Shown here: positions 13,654 to 20,789 of the stretch, in pieces
How positions within the stretch are numbered: position 1 is the stretch's first letter
Layout: each line of letters starts with the position of its first letter
Translations under genes and position numbers: made by a program
Assembly: GCA_036675425.1 (NCBI GenBank)
Contig: JAKFFB010000057.1
Span: 1-22,647 of the forward strand
Source: SCTD01 sp036675425
GTDB taxonomy: Bacteria; Actinomycetota; Actinomycetes; Mycobacteriales; SCTD01
Reading direction: 5' to 3'
DNA length: 22,647 bases
The notes under the pieces: generated by a model
What the model saw: the letters and a program-made list of their open reading frames with translations, nothing else
Database searches by the model: none
Told to the model about the DNA's origin: nothing

Positions 13654-15957
13654 CTAGTCGAAGAGGAACGCCCGCCCTGGCACGGCGTGGAGCAGGCCGC
13701 TGATCGCGGGCGCCGGGAGCGGCCGCGCGAAGAGGTAACCCTGACCCAGCTCGACGTTGAGGCTGCGCAGGTGAGCCAGCTGGCCACCGGTCTCGATGCC
13801 CTCCGCGAGCGTCCGCTTCCCGAGCCCGGCGGCCAGCCGGATGATGGCCGCGGTCAGCTCCCACTCGGGCTGCTCGCGCACGATGCCGTCGACGAAGGAC
13901 TTGTCGATCTTGATGATGTCCACGGGGAGCCGACGCAGCTGGGACAGCGACGAGTAGCCCGTCCCGAAGTCGTCGATCGCCAGCGTGACGCCGAGCGACT
14001 TGAGCTCGTGCAGCCGCCGGATCATCGTCTCGGCGTTGCTGCCGAACGCGCTCTCGGTCACCTCCATGGTGACGCGTGAGGGATCGATCCCTGTCGTGGC
14101 GATGATGGCCCGGGCCCGCGTCACGAACTCCTCGTCGGCGAGCTGCCGCGGCGACACGTTGACGCTCATCCGGAGCGGACCCTCCGGACGGTCGGAGTCC
14201 CACGCCAGTGCCTGCCGGCAGGCTTCACGCAGGACCCAGTCGCCGATGTCGAGGATCGCGCCGTTGACCTCGGCCAGCGGGATGAACTCCACGGGCGACA
14301 CCAGACCGCGGGTGGGGTGGTCCCAGCGCAGCAGCGCTTCCACACCGACCATCTCGTTGCTCACCAGGTCGACCAGGGGCTGGTAGAGCAACCGGAGCTG
14401 TCCGCTGTCGACAGCCGAGCGCAGGTCGCGCTCGAGCTGGTGACGGCTCAGCGCGGCTTCGTGCAGGTCGGCGTCGAAGACCGTGGGTCGGCCGGCGCCG
14501 TGAGCCTTCGCGGCCTGCATCGCCAGGTCGGCCTCGGCGAGCAGCTTGGTCCGGTCCTGCCCGGCGAGTGCGATGGCGATGCCGATGCTGGCCAGCGGTC
14601 GGAGGGTTCGCGGTCCGAGCTCGTACGGCACCCCCAGGACGACGCAGACGCGGTCGGCGAGCCGCAGGACGTCGTCGATGCGCGCATCGGCCAGCACGAA
14701 CGCGAACTCGTCGCCACCGAGCCTGTGCACGCTCTCGGCCTGGCGTGAGACACCCTCGAGACGGAGGGCGACCTCGGTGAGGACCTGGTCCCCGGCGTCG
14801 TGGCCGAAGGTGTCGTTGACGACCTTGAAGTCGTCGAGGTCGAGCAGCAGGATCGCGGCGGCGCGGTCGACGCCGGTGGGACGCGTCGCGAGGGCGTGCT
14901 CGAGCCGCTCTGCGAACAGGGCCCGGTTGCCCAGCCCGGTGAGCGCGTCGTGCAGTGACTGGAACGACAGGTCGGTGGTCAGCTGCTGCAGCACGGTCTG
15001 CGCCCGTCGCTGCTCGGCGTTGTCGATCATCAGCTTGGCCAGTCGGACGCACGTCAGCACGACGAGCACGAGCGCGACCCCTGCGGCGACGAGGACGGAG
15101 CGCGCGCCGCGCTCGGCGATCGTGGCGTACGACAGGGTCACGACCGGCACGGCCAGGCAGGCCCCGAGCAGCAGCAGCCGGCTCGGACCGCTCACGGACC
15201 GGTTGCCTCGGGAGTCGAACATCCGCCCGGCGTGCGGGTGCAGGGCGAGGGCGCCGACGCAGGTGGCGGAGAGCAGCCACAGCGCCTGGTACCACTGCCC
15301 CGGCTCGTACGTTCCGGACGCACCGGCCTGCAGCAGCCCGACATCGGCGACCAGCTCCAGGCAGATCCAGCCGGCCAGCAGCAGGTGCGGCACCGACAGC
15401 CGGAAGGCGACGAACGCCGCGCGCACCATCATCGTCATCAGGACGAAGACGAGCGCCGGGTAGGCGAGGAACGTCGCCGTCTCGAGCGTGATCGCTGAAC
15501 CGACGAGGACCGGGTCGATCAGCAGCAGCCAGAACAAGGGGGTGACCCCGAGGACGACGATGAGCGGGTCGAGCCAGTCCCGCCCGTCCGACGGCGTCGA
15601 GCGGCGCCCCAGCCGGACGAAGAACCACGCGAAGAGCAGGTACGCCAGCAGGAACATGCCGTCGACGACCGACGGCACCTGCATCGTCCGACCGGTCGCC
15701 ATGGGCACGACCGCGCCGAGGACGTTCGCCGCCGCGAAGAGGCCGAACGACAGCACACCCCACAGGACGAGCGGATCCGGGTGCCCTCGGCGCCACCGCG
15801 CCCACACCACCACGAGCAGCGCGCTGCTGCCGAGGTAGGCGCCGATCTGCAGCCAGCTCTTCAGCGTTGCGCTGTCCGAGAGCAGGTGGACAGCCGTGGC
15901 GGCCATGCCGAGTCCGAGGAAGAGCGCCCACCACGGTGGCCGGTGCCGGCCGGTCAC
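13654..15957 (-). CDS. Membrane GGDEF-EAL cyclic-di-GMP protein
   Basis: A 767-aa protein with an N-terminal membrane sensor of roughly ten hydrophobic helices (about 10-30, 35-53, 63-85, 97-117, 132-152, 160-185, 190-210, 221-240, 259-280, 287-307), a GGDEF domain (about 330-490) and an EAL domain (about 505-755). GGDEF is intact (RLGGDEFAF, 414-418) with DLDDFKVVNDTFGH; the product-inhibition motif RxxD reads RQAE and seems absent. EAL is also intact: GVEALLRW, SVNVSPRQL, EVTES, IDDFGTGYSSL, IKIDKSFV and AEGIE. Either c-di-GMP synthesis or breakdown is possible. The GTG start at 15957 overlaps the pseudo-receiver stop (GTGA), so the two are translationally coupled; longer upstream readings of this frame only shadow that gene. 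The membrane domain is not a MASE type I can name. Confidence 0.93.
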   Translation of the reverse strand: MTGRHRPPWWALFLGLGMAATAVHLLSDSATLKSWLQIGAYLGSSALLVVVWARWRRGHPDPLVLWGVLSFGLFAAANVLGAVVPMATGRTMQVPSVVDGMFLLAYLLFAWFFVRLGRRSTPSDGRDWLDPLIVVLGVTPLFWLLLIDPVLVGSAITLETATFLAYPALVFVLMTMMVRAAFVAFRLSVPHLLLAGWICLELVADVGLLQAGASGTYEPGQWYQALWLLSATCVGALALHPHAGRMFDSRGNRSVSGPSRLLLLGACLAVPVVTLSYATIAERGARSVLVAAGVALVLVVLTCVRLAKLMIDNAEQRRAQTVLQQLTTDLSFQSLHDALTGLGNRALFAERLEHALATRPTGVDRAAAILLLDLDDFKVVNDTFGHDAGDQVLTEVALRLEGVSRQAESVHRLGGDEFAFVLADARIDDVLRLADRVCVVLGVPYELGPRTLRPLASIGIAIALAGQDRTKLLAEADLAMQAAKAHGAGRPTVFDADLHEAALSRHQLERDLRSAVDSGQLRLLYQPLVDLVSNEMVGVEALLRWDHPTRGLVSPVEFIPLAEVNGAILDIGDWVLREACRQALAWDSDRPEGPLRMSVNVSPRQLADEEFVTRARAIIATTGIDPSRVTMEVTESAFGSNAETMIRRLHELKSLGVTLAIDDFGTGYSSLSQLRRLPVDIIKIDKSFVDGIVREQPEWELTAAIIRLAAGLGKRTLAEGIETGGQLAHLRSLNVELGQGYLFARPLPAPAISGLLHAVPGRAFLFD

Positions 15958-16421
15958 ACGATCTGCCACGGCAGGGCCAGGTTCCGCACGACGGAGCCCA
16001 GCGTGGAGAACGCCAGCGGCTTGACGAGATAGCTGGAGGCGCCCAGGGCGTACGCCTGCGTCACGTTCTGCGCGATCGAGTCCGCGCTCAGCATGACCAC
16101 GGGCACTCTCACCAGACCCGCAGAGCTGCGCATCCAGCGCAGCACCTCGATGCCGTCGAAGGCGGGGAGCTCGCAGGCGAGGACGACCAGACCTGGCAGG
16201 TGCGAGGCACCCAGCGCGGCGACGCGCCGCAGCTCGCGGATCGCCTGCTCGCCGTCGAAGAGCGCCACGACAGGGTTGACGAGGCCTGCTCGGGAGAGGG
16301 CCTGACCTACCAGCACCTGCGCTACGGCGTCGTCGTCGACGACGTAGATCGGCGCAGGGCCGGCGGCCCGGCCGCTGTCGAGCTCGATGGTCTGCGGGAC
16401 GAAGGTGAGCGGGGACAGCAT
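15954..16421 (-). CDS. Response-regulator-like receiver domain lacking the phospho-acceptor Asp
   Basis: A 155-aa stand-alone receiver of the Rcp1-like type with no output domain. The acidic pocket is kept (YVVDDD, residues 27-31), as are Ser112 in VVMLSAD and Lys134 in YLVKPLAF. The position that holds the phosphorylated Asp is Ala82: LVVLACELPAFDG stands where the family has LVLLDxxLPxxDG. Phosphorylation there is therefore impossible, and this is a pseudo-receiver. It is translationally coupled (GTGA) to the membrane GGDEF-EAL gene downstream, so it probably binds or modulates that protein. The ATG at 16421 is the only sensible start, since an in-frame stop lies 11 codons upstream, but it has neither a good Shine-Dalgarno sequence nor a TAnnnT hexamer. 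Confidence 0.88.
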   Translation of the reverse strand: MLSPLTFVPQTIELDSGRAAGPAPIYVVDDDAVAQVLVGQALSRAGLVNPVVALFDGEQAIRELRRVAALGASHLPGLVVLACELPAFDGIEVLRWMRSSAGLVRVPVVMLSADSIAQNVTQAYALGASSYLVKPLAFSTLGSVVRNLALPWQIV

Positions 16422-16505
16422 GGAGGTCCGATCCGCAAGCGTCGATGCCGCTCAGCACGCTGTCGCGCCCGGCACGCTGTCGCTCTGACCTGCCGACCAG
16501 TCATC

Positions 16506-16523
16506 ACGTCAGCCTGTTGACGT
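16506..16523. repeat. Inverted repeat ACGTCA-n6-TGACGT
   Basis: Perfect 6-bp arms with a 6-nt spacer. The right arm also belongs to the 8-bp palindrome TGACGTCA (16518-16525). It lies 85 nt upstream of the pseudo-receiver start and could be its operator. It is short, so support is modest. Confidence 0.3.
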
Positions 16524-16669
16524 CACCTGGGAACCGCACGCAAGTGGTGCAGCCATGCCGCTCTCGCGGCGTCCGGGGCCTGTGCGGTCCGAGGATCTCC
16601 AGCCTCGTGGCCGTTCACGGTTCAGGGGGCGCTCGGGGGGTTCCGCCTCGCGCAGGAGCATGCAGTGGA

Positions 16670-16918
16670 CTACCTACCCCGACGTCTTCGTCCGGAACGT
16701 TCCTCACCTTGAACCCCGGCACGGGGGTGCACGTCAGCCGCCGTCGGCAGCGAGCCGGGTCCCATCGCCTCGGCGAGGGCGATGAGACCCGACAGCGGTC
16801 GCACCATGACGACGAGGGTCGTGATGAGCCCGTCGGAGTCCGTCATCAGGTGGTCCCATCCCTCGACGTCGCGGTTGCCGACCCCGGCGCGGCGGACGTC
16901 GTGCGTGGTGGTGGACAT
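16670..16918 (-). pseudogene. Remnant of a SnoaL-like / NTF2-like protein (C-terminal part)
   Basis: An 82-codon frame whose middle reads like the C-terminal strand region of SnoaL-like NTF2-fold proteins: GNRDVEGWDHL, then LITTLVVMVRPLSG and LIALAEAMG. The usual family length is about 130-150 aa, so roughly the N-terminal 85 residues are missing. No matching N-terminal part was found in the three minus-strand frames up to 17044. The tail after AMG is Arg-rich and unlike the family. The ATG at 16918 has no ribosome binding site. A decayed gene is the best reading; a short functional protein is less likely. It is divergent from the cupin gene. Confidence 0.45.
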
Positions 16919-16941
16919 GCGGCAGACGCGAGACCCGACCC

Positions 16942-16955
16942 GGGACCAAGGCCCC
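16942..16955. promoter_or_regulatory. Imperfect DosR/DevR-like box upstream of cupin gene
   Basis: GGGAC-CAAG-GCCCC resembles the GGGAC-n4-GTCCC/GGCCC core of DosR boxes with one arm mismatch. It lies 89 nt before the cupin ATG. Evidence is weak by itself; it matters only with the better box at 20790. Confidence 0.3.
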
Positions 16956-17044
16956 TGGTGCCGGGGCGCGCGTCGTGGTGCAGTGCATCGAAGGGCGGCC
17001 CGCCGGCCGGCGGAAGCGTCCGCCGCGTCGAGTGGAGGCCAACG

Positions 17045-17428
17045 ATGACGCAGCTCGCGAGTCCGGTGCGCGACGACCTGGGCCGACTGATGGTGCTCGC
17101 CACCTCGGACGTCGAGGCGATCGCATGGGAGCCGATGGCGGAGCAGACCGGGGTCTTCTCCAAGGTGCTGTGGCGCTCCGGGGACGTCGCCATCGGCCTG
17201 ATCCGGGTCGAGGCCGGGGCCGAGAAGGCCGCGCACGTGCACCACGGCGCGCACCACCACATCTGGGTCGTGGACGGCGCCGCGACGATGGTGGGCGAGC
17301 CGCTGACGGCCGGGTCGTACGTCTACGTCCCGCCGGGGGTGCTGCACGAGGTCACCGATGTCGGGCCGCAGGGAGTCACGTTCTTCTACACCTACCGCCC
17401 CGTGGAGCTGGGAGCTGACCGGTCATGA
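17045..17428 (+). CDS. Cupin-domain protein
   Basis: A 127-aa single-domain cupin. Motif 1 is present as HVHHGAHHHIWVVDG (about residues 64-78), where the usual Glu is a His, giving an unusually His-rich metal site. Motif 2 is VPPGVLHEV. A metal-binding enzyme or small-molecule sensor in the cytoplasm is expected; the substrate is unknown. ChrR-like anti-sigma or dioxygenase roles are possible but unsupported. GGAGG (17034-17038) lies 6 nt before the ATG. The stop overlaps the start of the SHOCT protein (ATGA, 17425-17428), so the two are co-translated. An imperfect DosR-like box lies 89 nt upstream. Confidence 0.87.
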   Translation: MTQLASPVRDDLGRLMVLATSDVEAIAWEPMAEQTGVFSKVLWRSGDVAIGLIRVEAGAEKAAHVHHGAHHHIWVVDGAATMVGEPLTAGSYVYVPPGVLHEVTDVGPQGVTFFYTYRPVELGADRS

Positions 17429-17685
17429 CGGGCTGGGACGACGGGTACATGGACGCGGGGTGGGGCGTCGTCATGGTGCTGGGCATGCTGGCCTTCTGGC
17501 TGCTGGTCGCTCTCGCGGTCGTGTGGCTGGTCCGCACGACAGGCAGGCCGCAGCCGCCGAGCGAGCCGCGATCCGGCAGCGTGACCGCCGGCGCCGAGCA
17601 GATCCTGGCCGAGCGCCTGGCCCGCGGCGAGATCGAGCCGGAGGACTACCGAGCCCGGCTGGCGGCGATCCACCGCTCTGGCTGA
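17425..17685 (+). CDS. Small membrane protein with C-terminal SHOCT motif
   Basis: An 86-aa protein with one membrane helix at about residues 12-37 (GWGVVMVLGMLAFWLLVALAV), a Pro/Ser-rich linker and a C-terminal SHOCT segment: AEQILAERLARGEIEPEDY, then ARLAAI. SHOCT motifs are short helical modules thought to act in oligomerisation or binding; this N-terminal-helix form is common in actinobacteria. The N-terminus is short and acidic and probably extracytoplasmic, with the SHOCT part inside. It is translationally coupled to the cupin gene by ATGA, which suggests a shared job I cannot name. Confidence 0.88.
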   Translation: MTGWDDGYMDAGWGVVMVLGMLAFWLLVALAVVWLVRTTGRPQPPSEPRSGSVTAGAEQILAERLARGEIEPEDYRARLAAIHRSG

Positions 17686-17697
17686 GCGGCGTGCGAG

Positions 17698-17724
17698 GCC
17701 CGGGGTGGAACAACCTATCCGGGC
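17698..17724. terminator. Possible bidirectional hairpin between convergent genes
   Basis: GCCCGG (17698-17703) and CCGGGC (17719-17724) pair around a 15-nt loop in which GGT/ACC could pair further. It sits between the SHOCT gene and the convergent hydrolase, overlapping the last codons of the hydrolase. There is no T-tract. Confidence 0.35.
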
Positions 17725-18332
17725 AGCCACTCCCCCAGCGCTCGCAGCGTCTCCGCGGAGATGGCGTGACCGCCGGGGTCACGTCCGCCCGTCGCCTCGG
17801 CTCCCGACTCGCCGTGGACGTAGGCCCAGGTGCGGTCGAGCAGCTCGCGCGGGATGACGGTGTCCTGGTCGCCCTGCGCGACCATCACCGGAACGCCGTC
17901 CAGCCGCCCCGCCGTCGTCGGCACGCCGGCGTCGAAAGGCACTGTCCCGTAGAGGATCGCGGCGCCCGCGTAGCGACCCGGGTCGTCCAGAAGGAGCCCA
18001 CCGGCGAACGCCGCGCCGCCGCTGAAGCCGACCAGCACCACCGGCCGCCCGGACGGCGCCGCCTCGTCGAGCCAGCCGCGGAACCAGTCCATGGTCTCGC
18101 GCAGCGACTCCGCGACCGGCCGGCCGATGCCCCGGTTCGCGAACCACGCGTAGCCGCCGCCCTCGGCGATCGGCGCCCGCACGGCGGCGTACGCCGGGCC
18201 GGCCGGGAGGTGGTGCGCCAGCGACACGATGTCCTGCTCGGAGCTGCCTCGACCGTGCAGCAGCACGACCAGCGGCGCCGCCGGGTCCGGAGACCCGGCG
18301 GCGGCCACGACCGGCGCGGAGAACGCCGTCAC
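17715..18332 (-). CDS. Alpha/beta hydrolase, carboxylesterase/phospholipase type
   Basis: A 205-aa serine hydrolase of the Abhydrolase_2 (carboxylesterase/phospholipase) type. The oxyanion segment is LLHGRGSSEQD (25-34), the nucleophile elbow GFSGG (Ser104), the acid Asp157 in QGDQDTVIP and the base His189 in GGHAIS, so the triad is complete. No signal peptide is seen, so it should act in the cytoplasm. The GTG start overlaps the stop of the VOC gene (GTGA), showing co-translation. The VOC-plus-hydrolase pair recalls the mhqE/mhqD pair of quinone/hydroquinone detoxification in Bacillus, normally under MarR-type control. The substrate is otherwise unknown. Confidence 0.9.
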   Translation of the reverse strand: MTAFSAPVVAAAGSPDPAAPLVVLLHGRGSSEQDIVSLAHHLPAGPAYAAVRAPIAEGGGYAWFANRGIGRPVAESLRETMDWFRGWLDEAAPSGRPVVLVGFSGGAAFAGGLLLDDPGRYAGAAILYGTVPFDAGVPTTAGRLDGVPVMVAQGDQDTVIPRELLDRTWAYVHGESGAEATGGRDPGGHAISAETLRALGEWLPG

Positions 18333-18847
18333 GAGCCGGCGCCCTCGGGCACGACCTGTCCCGCGGTGCGCACGCCGGTCCAGCGGGCGACCTCGCGGTC
18401 CAGGTCCAGCCTGTCGATGGGAGCGGCGTTCTCGTACTCCCCCCACGCCTCGCGCGGCAGCATCCACATGATCTCGAACTCGTTGCCGTCCGGGTCGACG
18501 CCGTAGAGGCTCTTCGTCGCGCCGTGGCTGCTCTCGCCGCCGAGCGCGCCGGCGTCGGCGAGGACGTACCGCGCCTCGACCAGCTCGTCGATCGTGTCGA
18601 CCTGCCAGGCGAGGTGGTAGAGGCCGATGCCACCGGGCCGCTTGGGCGGCGCCGTCGCGCCGACGCCGAAAAGACCCAGGTCGTGGTGGTTCCCGCTGCG
18701 AGGCAGCCGCAGGAAGGCGGCGTTCGCGCGCGGCTCGCGGGCGATCACCTCCATGCCCATGACCTCGGTGTAGAACCGCTCCGCCCGACCGAGGTCGGCG
18801 ACGAAGAGCACGGCGTGGTTGAGCCGGACCGGGTTGACGGTGGGCAT
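18329..18847 (-). CDS. VOC family protein (catechol dioxygenase/glyoxalase-like)
   Basis: A 172-aa vicinal-oxygen-chelate protein resembling ring-cleaving extradiol dioxygenases. The metal ligands fit the family: His11 in LNHAVLFV, His78 in LYHLAWQV and Glu125 in GNEFEIMW, with GVDPDGNEFE as the usual closing motif. A single two-module domain fills residues 8-130. The C-terminus (GVRTAGQVVPEG) is short. ATG 18847 has AAAGGAG 6 nt upstream. The hydrolase follows with a GTGA overlap. An inverted repeat GTTGAG-n2-CTCAAC lies just before the ribosome binding site, a position suited to repression. An aromatic or quinone substrate is likely but unproven. Confidence 0.9.
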   Translation of the reverse strand: MPTVNPVRLNHAVLFVADLGRAERFYTEVMGMEVIAREPRANAAFLRLPRSGNHHDLGLFGVGATAPPKRPGGIGLYHLAWQVDTIDELVEARYVLADAGALGGESSHGATKSLYGVDPDGNEFEIMWMLPREAWGEYENAAPIDRLDLDREVARWTGVRTAGQVVPEGAGS

Positions 18848-18861
18848 CTCGTTCTCCTTTG

Positions 18862-18875
18862 GTTGAGGTCTCAAC
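18862..18875. promoter_or_regulatory. Palindromic operator, MarR-like, upstream of VOC-hydrolase operon
   Basis: GTTGAG-gt-CTCAAC has perfect 6-bp arms and a 2-nt centre. A further half-site (TTCAAC) follows 5 nt away on the plus strand at 18880-18885. It is immediately upstream of the AAAGGAG ribosome binding site, so a bound repressor would block the promoter. MarR regulators commonly use such palindromes before VOC genes; no MarR gene is in this window. Confidence 0.5.
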
Positions 18876-18927
18876 TACCTTCAACCACCCGATGGCGCGG
18901 TTGTTCCCCGGTCCTCCACGTTGGCAG

Positions 18928-18985
18928 GTCCAAGCGCGCACGCTCGCCCGCCGGGACCAGGTCGACGTGCTCGGGGTGCTTGGAC
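18928..18985. repeat. Interrupted inverted repeat between the RNase and VOC genes
   Basis: GTCCAAGC (18928-18935) and GCTTGGAC (18978-18985) pair, with GCACG (18938-18942) and CGTGC (18966-18970) pairing inside. A long, broken hairpin results, placed right after the stop of the metallo-beta-lactamase gene. It may act as a terminator for that operon. Confidence 0.35.
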
Positions 18986-18992
18986 GGGGGCC

Positions 18993-20381
18993 TCAGGCCA
19001 GGCGGATCCGCTCGCCGAACCGCGGCACCACGGCCAGCCAGCCGAGCTCGGCCGTGATCCGATCGGCGAGCGCCCGCGCAGACTCCGGCTCGCCGTGGTT
19101 GACGAAGCAGGCCTCCGGCGGCTCGCGGAGACGGCCGAGCCAGGCGAGCAGGCCGTCCGCGTCGGCGTGCACCGAGAAGCCGTCGGCCACGACGACCTCG
19201 GCCCTGACCGGCACGTAGCGGCCGTGCATCTTGAGCTGCCGGACGCCGTCGACGAGGTCGCGGCCGCGCGTGCCGACTGCCTGGTAGCCGACGAGCACGA
19301 CCGTGTTGCGCTCCTCCGGCAGCAGGTGCTCGAGGTGGTGCAGCACACGACCACCGGTGGCCATCCCGGACGCGGACACGATGATGCACGGCCAGGCCGG
19401 CTCGTTGATGCTGCGCGACTGCTCCGGCGTGTGCAGCGCCTCCAGGCCCCCGCCCGGGTCGAAGGGGTCCCCGTCAGCGGTCGTCGCGGACCGCACCTGC
19501 GGGTCGCCGGCGGCGACGGCGCGGCGGTAGAGGTCCAGCGCCTTCAGCGCCATCGGGCTGTCGACGTAGACGGGGACGCGCGGCACCCGCTGCGCGTCCA
19601 TCAGCCGCTTCAGCGCGTGCAGCACCACCTCGGTGCGGTCCACCGCGAAGGCCGGGATCAGCACGGACCCGCCGCGCCCGACGGTGCGCCGGATCGCGGC
19701 AGCCAGGTGGTCGAGGCCGGTGTCGGCGTGCGCGCGGTCGCCGTACGTCGACTCGACGACGACGTAGCGGGCCGGACGGGGCGGCGACGGCGCTCGCAGC
19801 ACCGGGTGATCGTCGCGGCCGAGGTCGCCGGAGAGCAGCACCGAGGTACCGGCGAGCTCGAGGTGCGCCGTGGCCGAGCCGAGGATGTGTCCGGCCAGAT
19901 CGAGGTGCGCGGTGATGCCGTCGGCGACGGCGAACGGCTGTCCGTGCTCGTGCGTCACGAGCCTGTGGAGCGCCCGCTCGACGTCCTCGTCGGTGTAGAG
20001 CGGCCGCGGCTGGGAGTGCTTGGACCAGCCGTGCCGGCTCGCGTTGCGGGCGTCCTCCTCGGCCAGGTGAGCGCTGTCCAGCAGCACGATGCGCGCCAGC
20101 TCGGCGGTCGCTGACGTGCAGTGCACCGGCCCCGAGAAGCCCTGCCGCACGAGGAGAGGCAGGTAGCCGCAGTGGTCGAGGTGCGCATGGGTGAGCACCA
20201 CCGCGGTGATGCTCGACGCGGACGGCTCGAAGTGGTCCCAGTTGCGCTGCCGCAGCTCGCGCTGGCCCTGGTACAGACCGCAGTCGACCAGCACGCGCTC
20301 GGTCCGGTGCGTCAGGAGCGTCTTGCTCCCGGTCACGGTGCCGTTGGCGCCCAGGAAGTCGAGGACCGCGTCGGTGGTCAT
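18993..20381 (-). CDS. Metallo-beta-lactamase / beta-CASP RNase-like protein
   Basis: A 462-aa protein of the MBL-fold beta-CASP group, which contains RNA-processing nucleases (CPSF73/Ysh1-like bacterial members). The MBL motif is THAHLDHCG (His65, His67, Asp69, His70), followed by GHILGSA and SGDLGRDDHP for further zinc ligands. The beta-CASP part spans about 205-380 with VVESTYGDR, VYVDSPMA and SASGMATGGR. The RMMBL end is SVHADADGLLAWL and VNHGEPE. All catalytic residues seem present. The ATG at 20381 lies 3 nt after the stop of the DUF5335-like gene, with no separate strong ribosome site, so the two form an operon under the DosR-like box at 20790. Exo- versus endonuclease action cannot be told. 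Confidence 0.93.
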   Translation of the reverse strand: MTTDAVLDFLGANGTVTGSKTLLTHRTERVLVDCGLYQGQRELRQRNWDHFEPSASSITAVVLTHAHLDHCGYLPLLVRQGFSGPVHCTSATAELARIVLLDSAHLAEEDARNASRHGWSKHSQPRPLYTDEDVERALHRLVTHEHGQPFAVADGITAHLDLAGHILGSATAHLELAGTSVLLSGDLGRDDHPVLRAPSPPRPARYVVVESTYGDRAHADTGLDHLAAAIRRTVGRGGSVLIPAFAVDRTEVVLHALKRLMDAQRVPRVPVYVDSPMALKALDLYRRAVAAGDPQVRSATTADGDPFDPGGGLEALHTPEQSRSINEPAWPCIIVSASGMATGGRVLHHLEHLLPEERNTVVLVGYQAVGTRGRDLVDGVRQLKMHGRYVPVRAEVVVADGFSVHADADGLLAWLGRLREPPEACFVNHGEPESARALADRITAELGWLAVVPRFGERIRLA

Positions 20382-20384
20382 CGG

Positions 20385-20732
20385 TCAGGCGTACGGACGG
20401 CAGGTCACCAGGGTCTGCGCGCCGCTGCCGGCGACGATCCGCAGGACCAGCGAGCCGTGCGGCTGCTCGAGCACGTCCAGCTGCCGCGGCCGCTCCACGA
20501 GGTGACGGAGGACGACGCCGGACCCGGCTGCTCGGCCGTCCAGGGCGATGACCACCACGTCGGCGCGATCGTCGAAGTCCAGGGACTCCAGCGGCAGGTC
20601 GCGCGCCTCCACCTGGTCGCCGAACCCCTCGTCGAGCACCTCCAGGGTGACGTGCTCGCCGCGTCGCCCCTCGGTGATCTCCTCGAGCAGCGCCCTCCAG
20701 GTGCTCCGGTCGCGGGTGAGGGTCTCGGTCAT
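20385..20732 (-). CDS. DUF5335-like protein
   Basis: A 115-aa soluble protein that resembles the DUF5335 family in length and pattern: Trp12 near the N-terminus, the central DLPLESLDFDDR, ADVVVIALDG and the HLVERPRQLDV block. The function is unknown. It lies upstream of the MBL RNase with a 3-nt gap. ATG 20732 is chosen because GGAGG lies 5 nt upstream; the frame is open to 20807, but that would overlap the regulatory box. A perfect DosR-like box is 57 nt before the ATG, which suggests induction under hypoxia or redox stress. The family name is recalled from its pattern, not searched. Confidence 0.65.
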   Translation of the reverse strand: MTETLTRDRSTWRALLEEITEGRRGEHVTLEVLDEGFGDQVEARDLPLESLDFDDRADVVVIALDGRAAGSGVVLRHLVERPRQLDVLEQPHGSLVLRIVAGSGAQTLVTCRPYA

Positions 20733-20789
20733 GGCTGCCTCCACTCCCTCGGTGGAGCCCACGGTCGTCCCGGCGCGGAACGGCAGCAA

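Larger units (their letters stand above)
16422..17044. other. Long mostly non-coding stretch between pseudo-receiver and cupin genes
   Basis: These 623 bp hold no convincing full-length gene. Seen inside are an inverted repeat (16506-16523), a GGAACGTTCC palindrome (16694-16703), a SnoaL-like remnant on the minus strand (16670-16918) and an imperfect DosR-like box (16942-16955). Open frames on the plus strand here are Arg/Pro-rich and without family signal. Confidence 0.6.

Noticed and set aside
15958..16458. N-terminal extension of the membrane GGDEF-EAL frame
   Set aside because: It only overlaps the receiver gene in another frame and is Arg-rich without domains; the GTGA overlap at 15957 explains the true start.
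16694..16703. GGAACGTTCC palindrome as an operator or ECF sigma -35
   Set aside because: It lies inside the SnoaL-like remnant, and no matching -10 or flanking gene start is found.
16445..17044. Upstream extension of the cupin frame
   Set aside because: The cupin has a clear GGAGG and ATG at 17045; the upstream part is low-complexity and lacks homology.
18952..18967. GGGACCAGGTC as a DosR-like site
   Set aside because: Arm spacing is wrong and the right arm does not match.
18921..20114. Plus-strand frame opposite the beta-CASP gene
   Set aside because: Shadow of a gene with complete MBL and beta-CASP motifs.
20752..20773. Second DosR-like site (GGGAC-n4-GTGGG on the minus strand)
   Set aside because: The right arm does not match the consensus at two or more positions.
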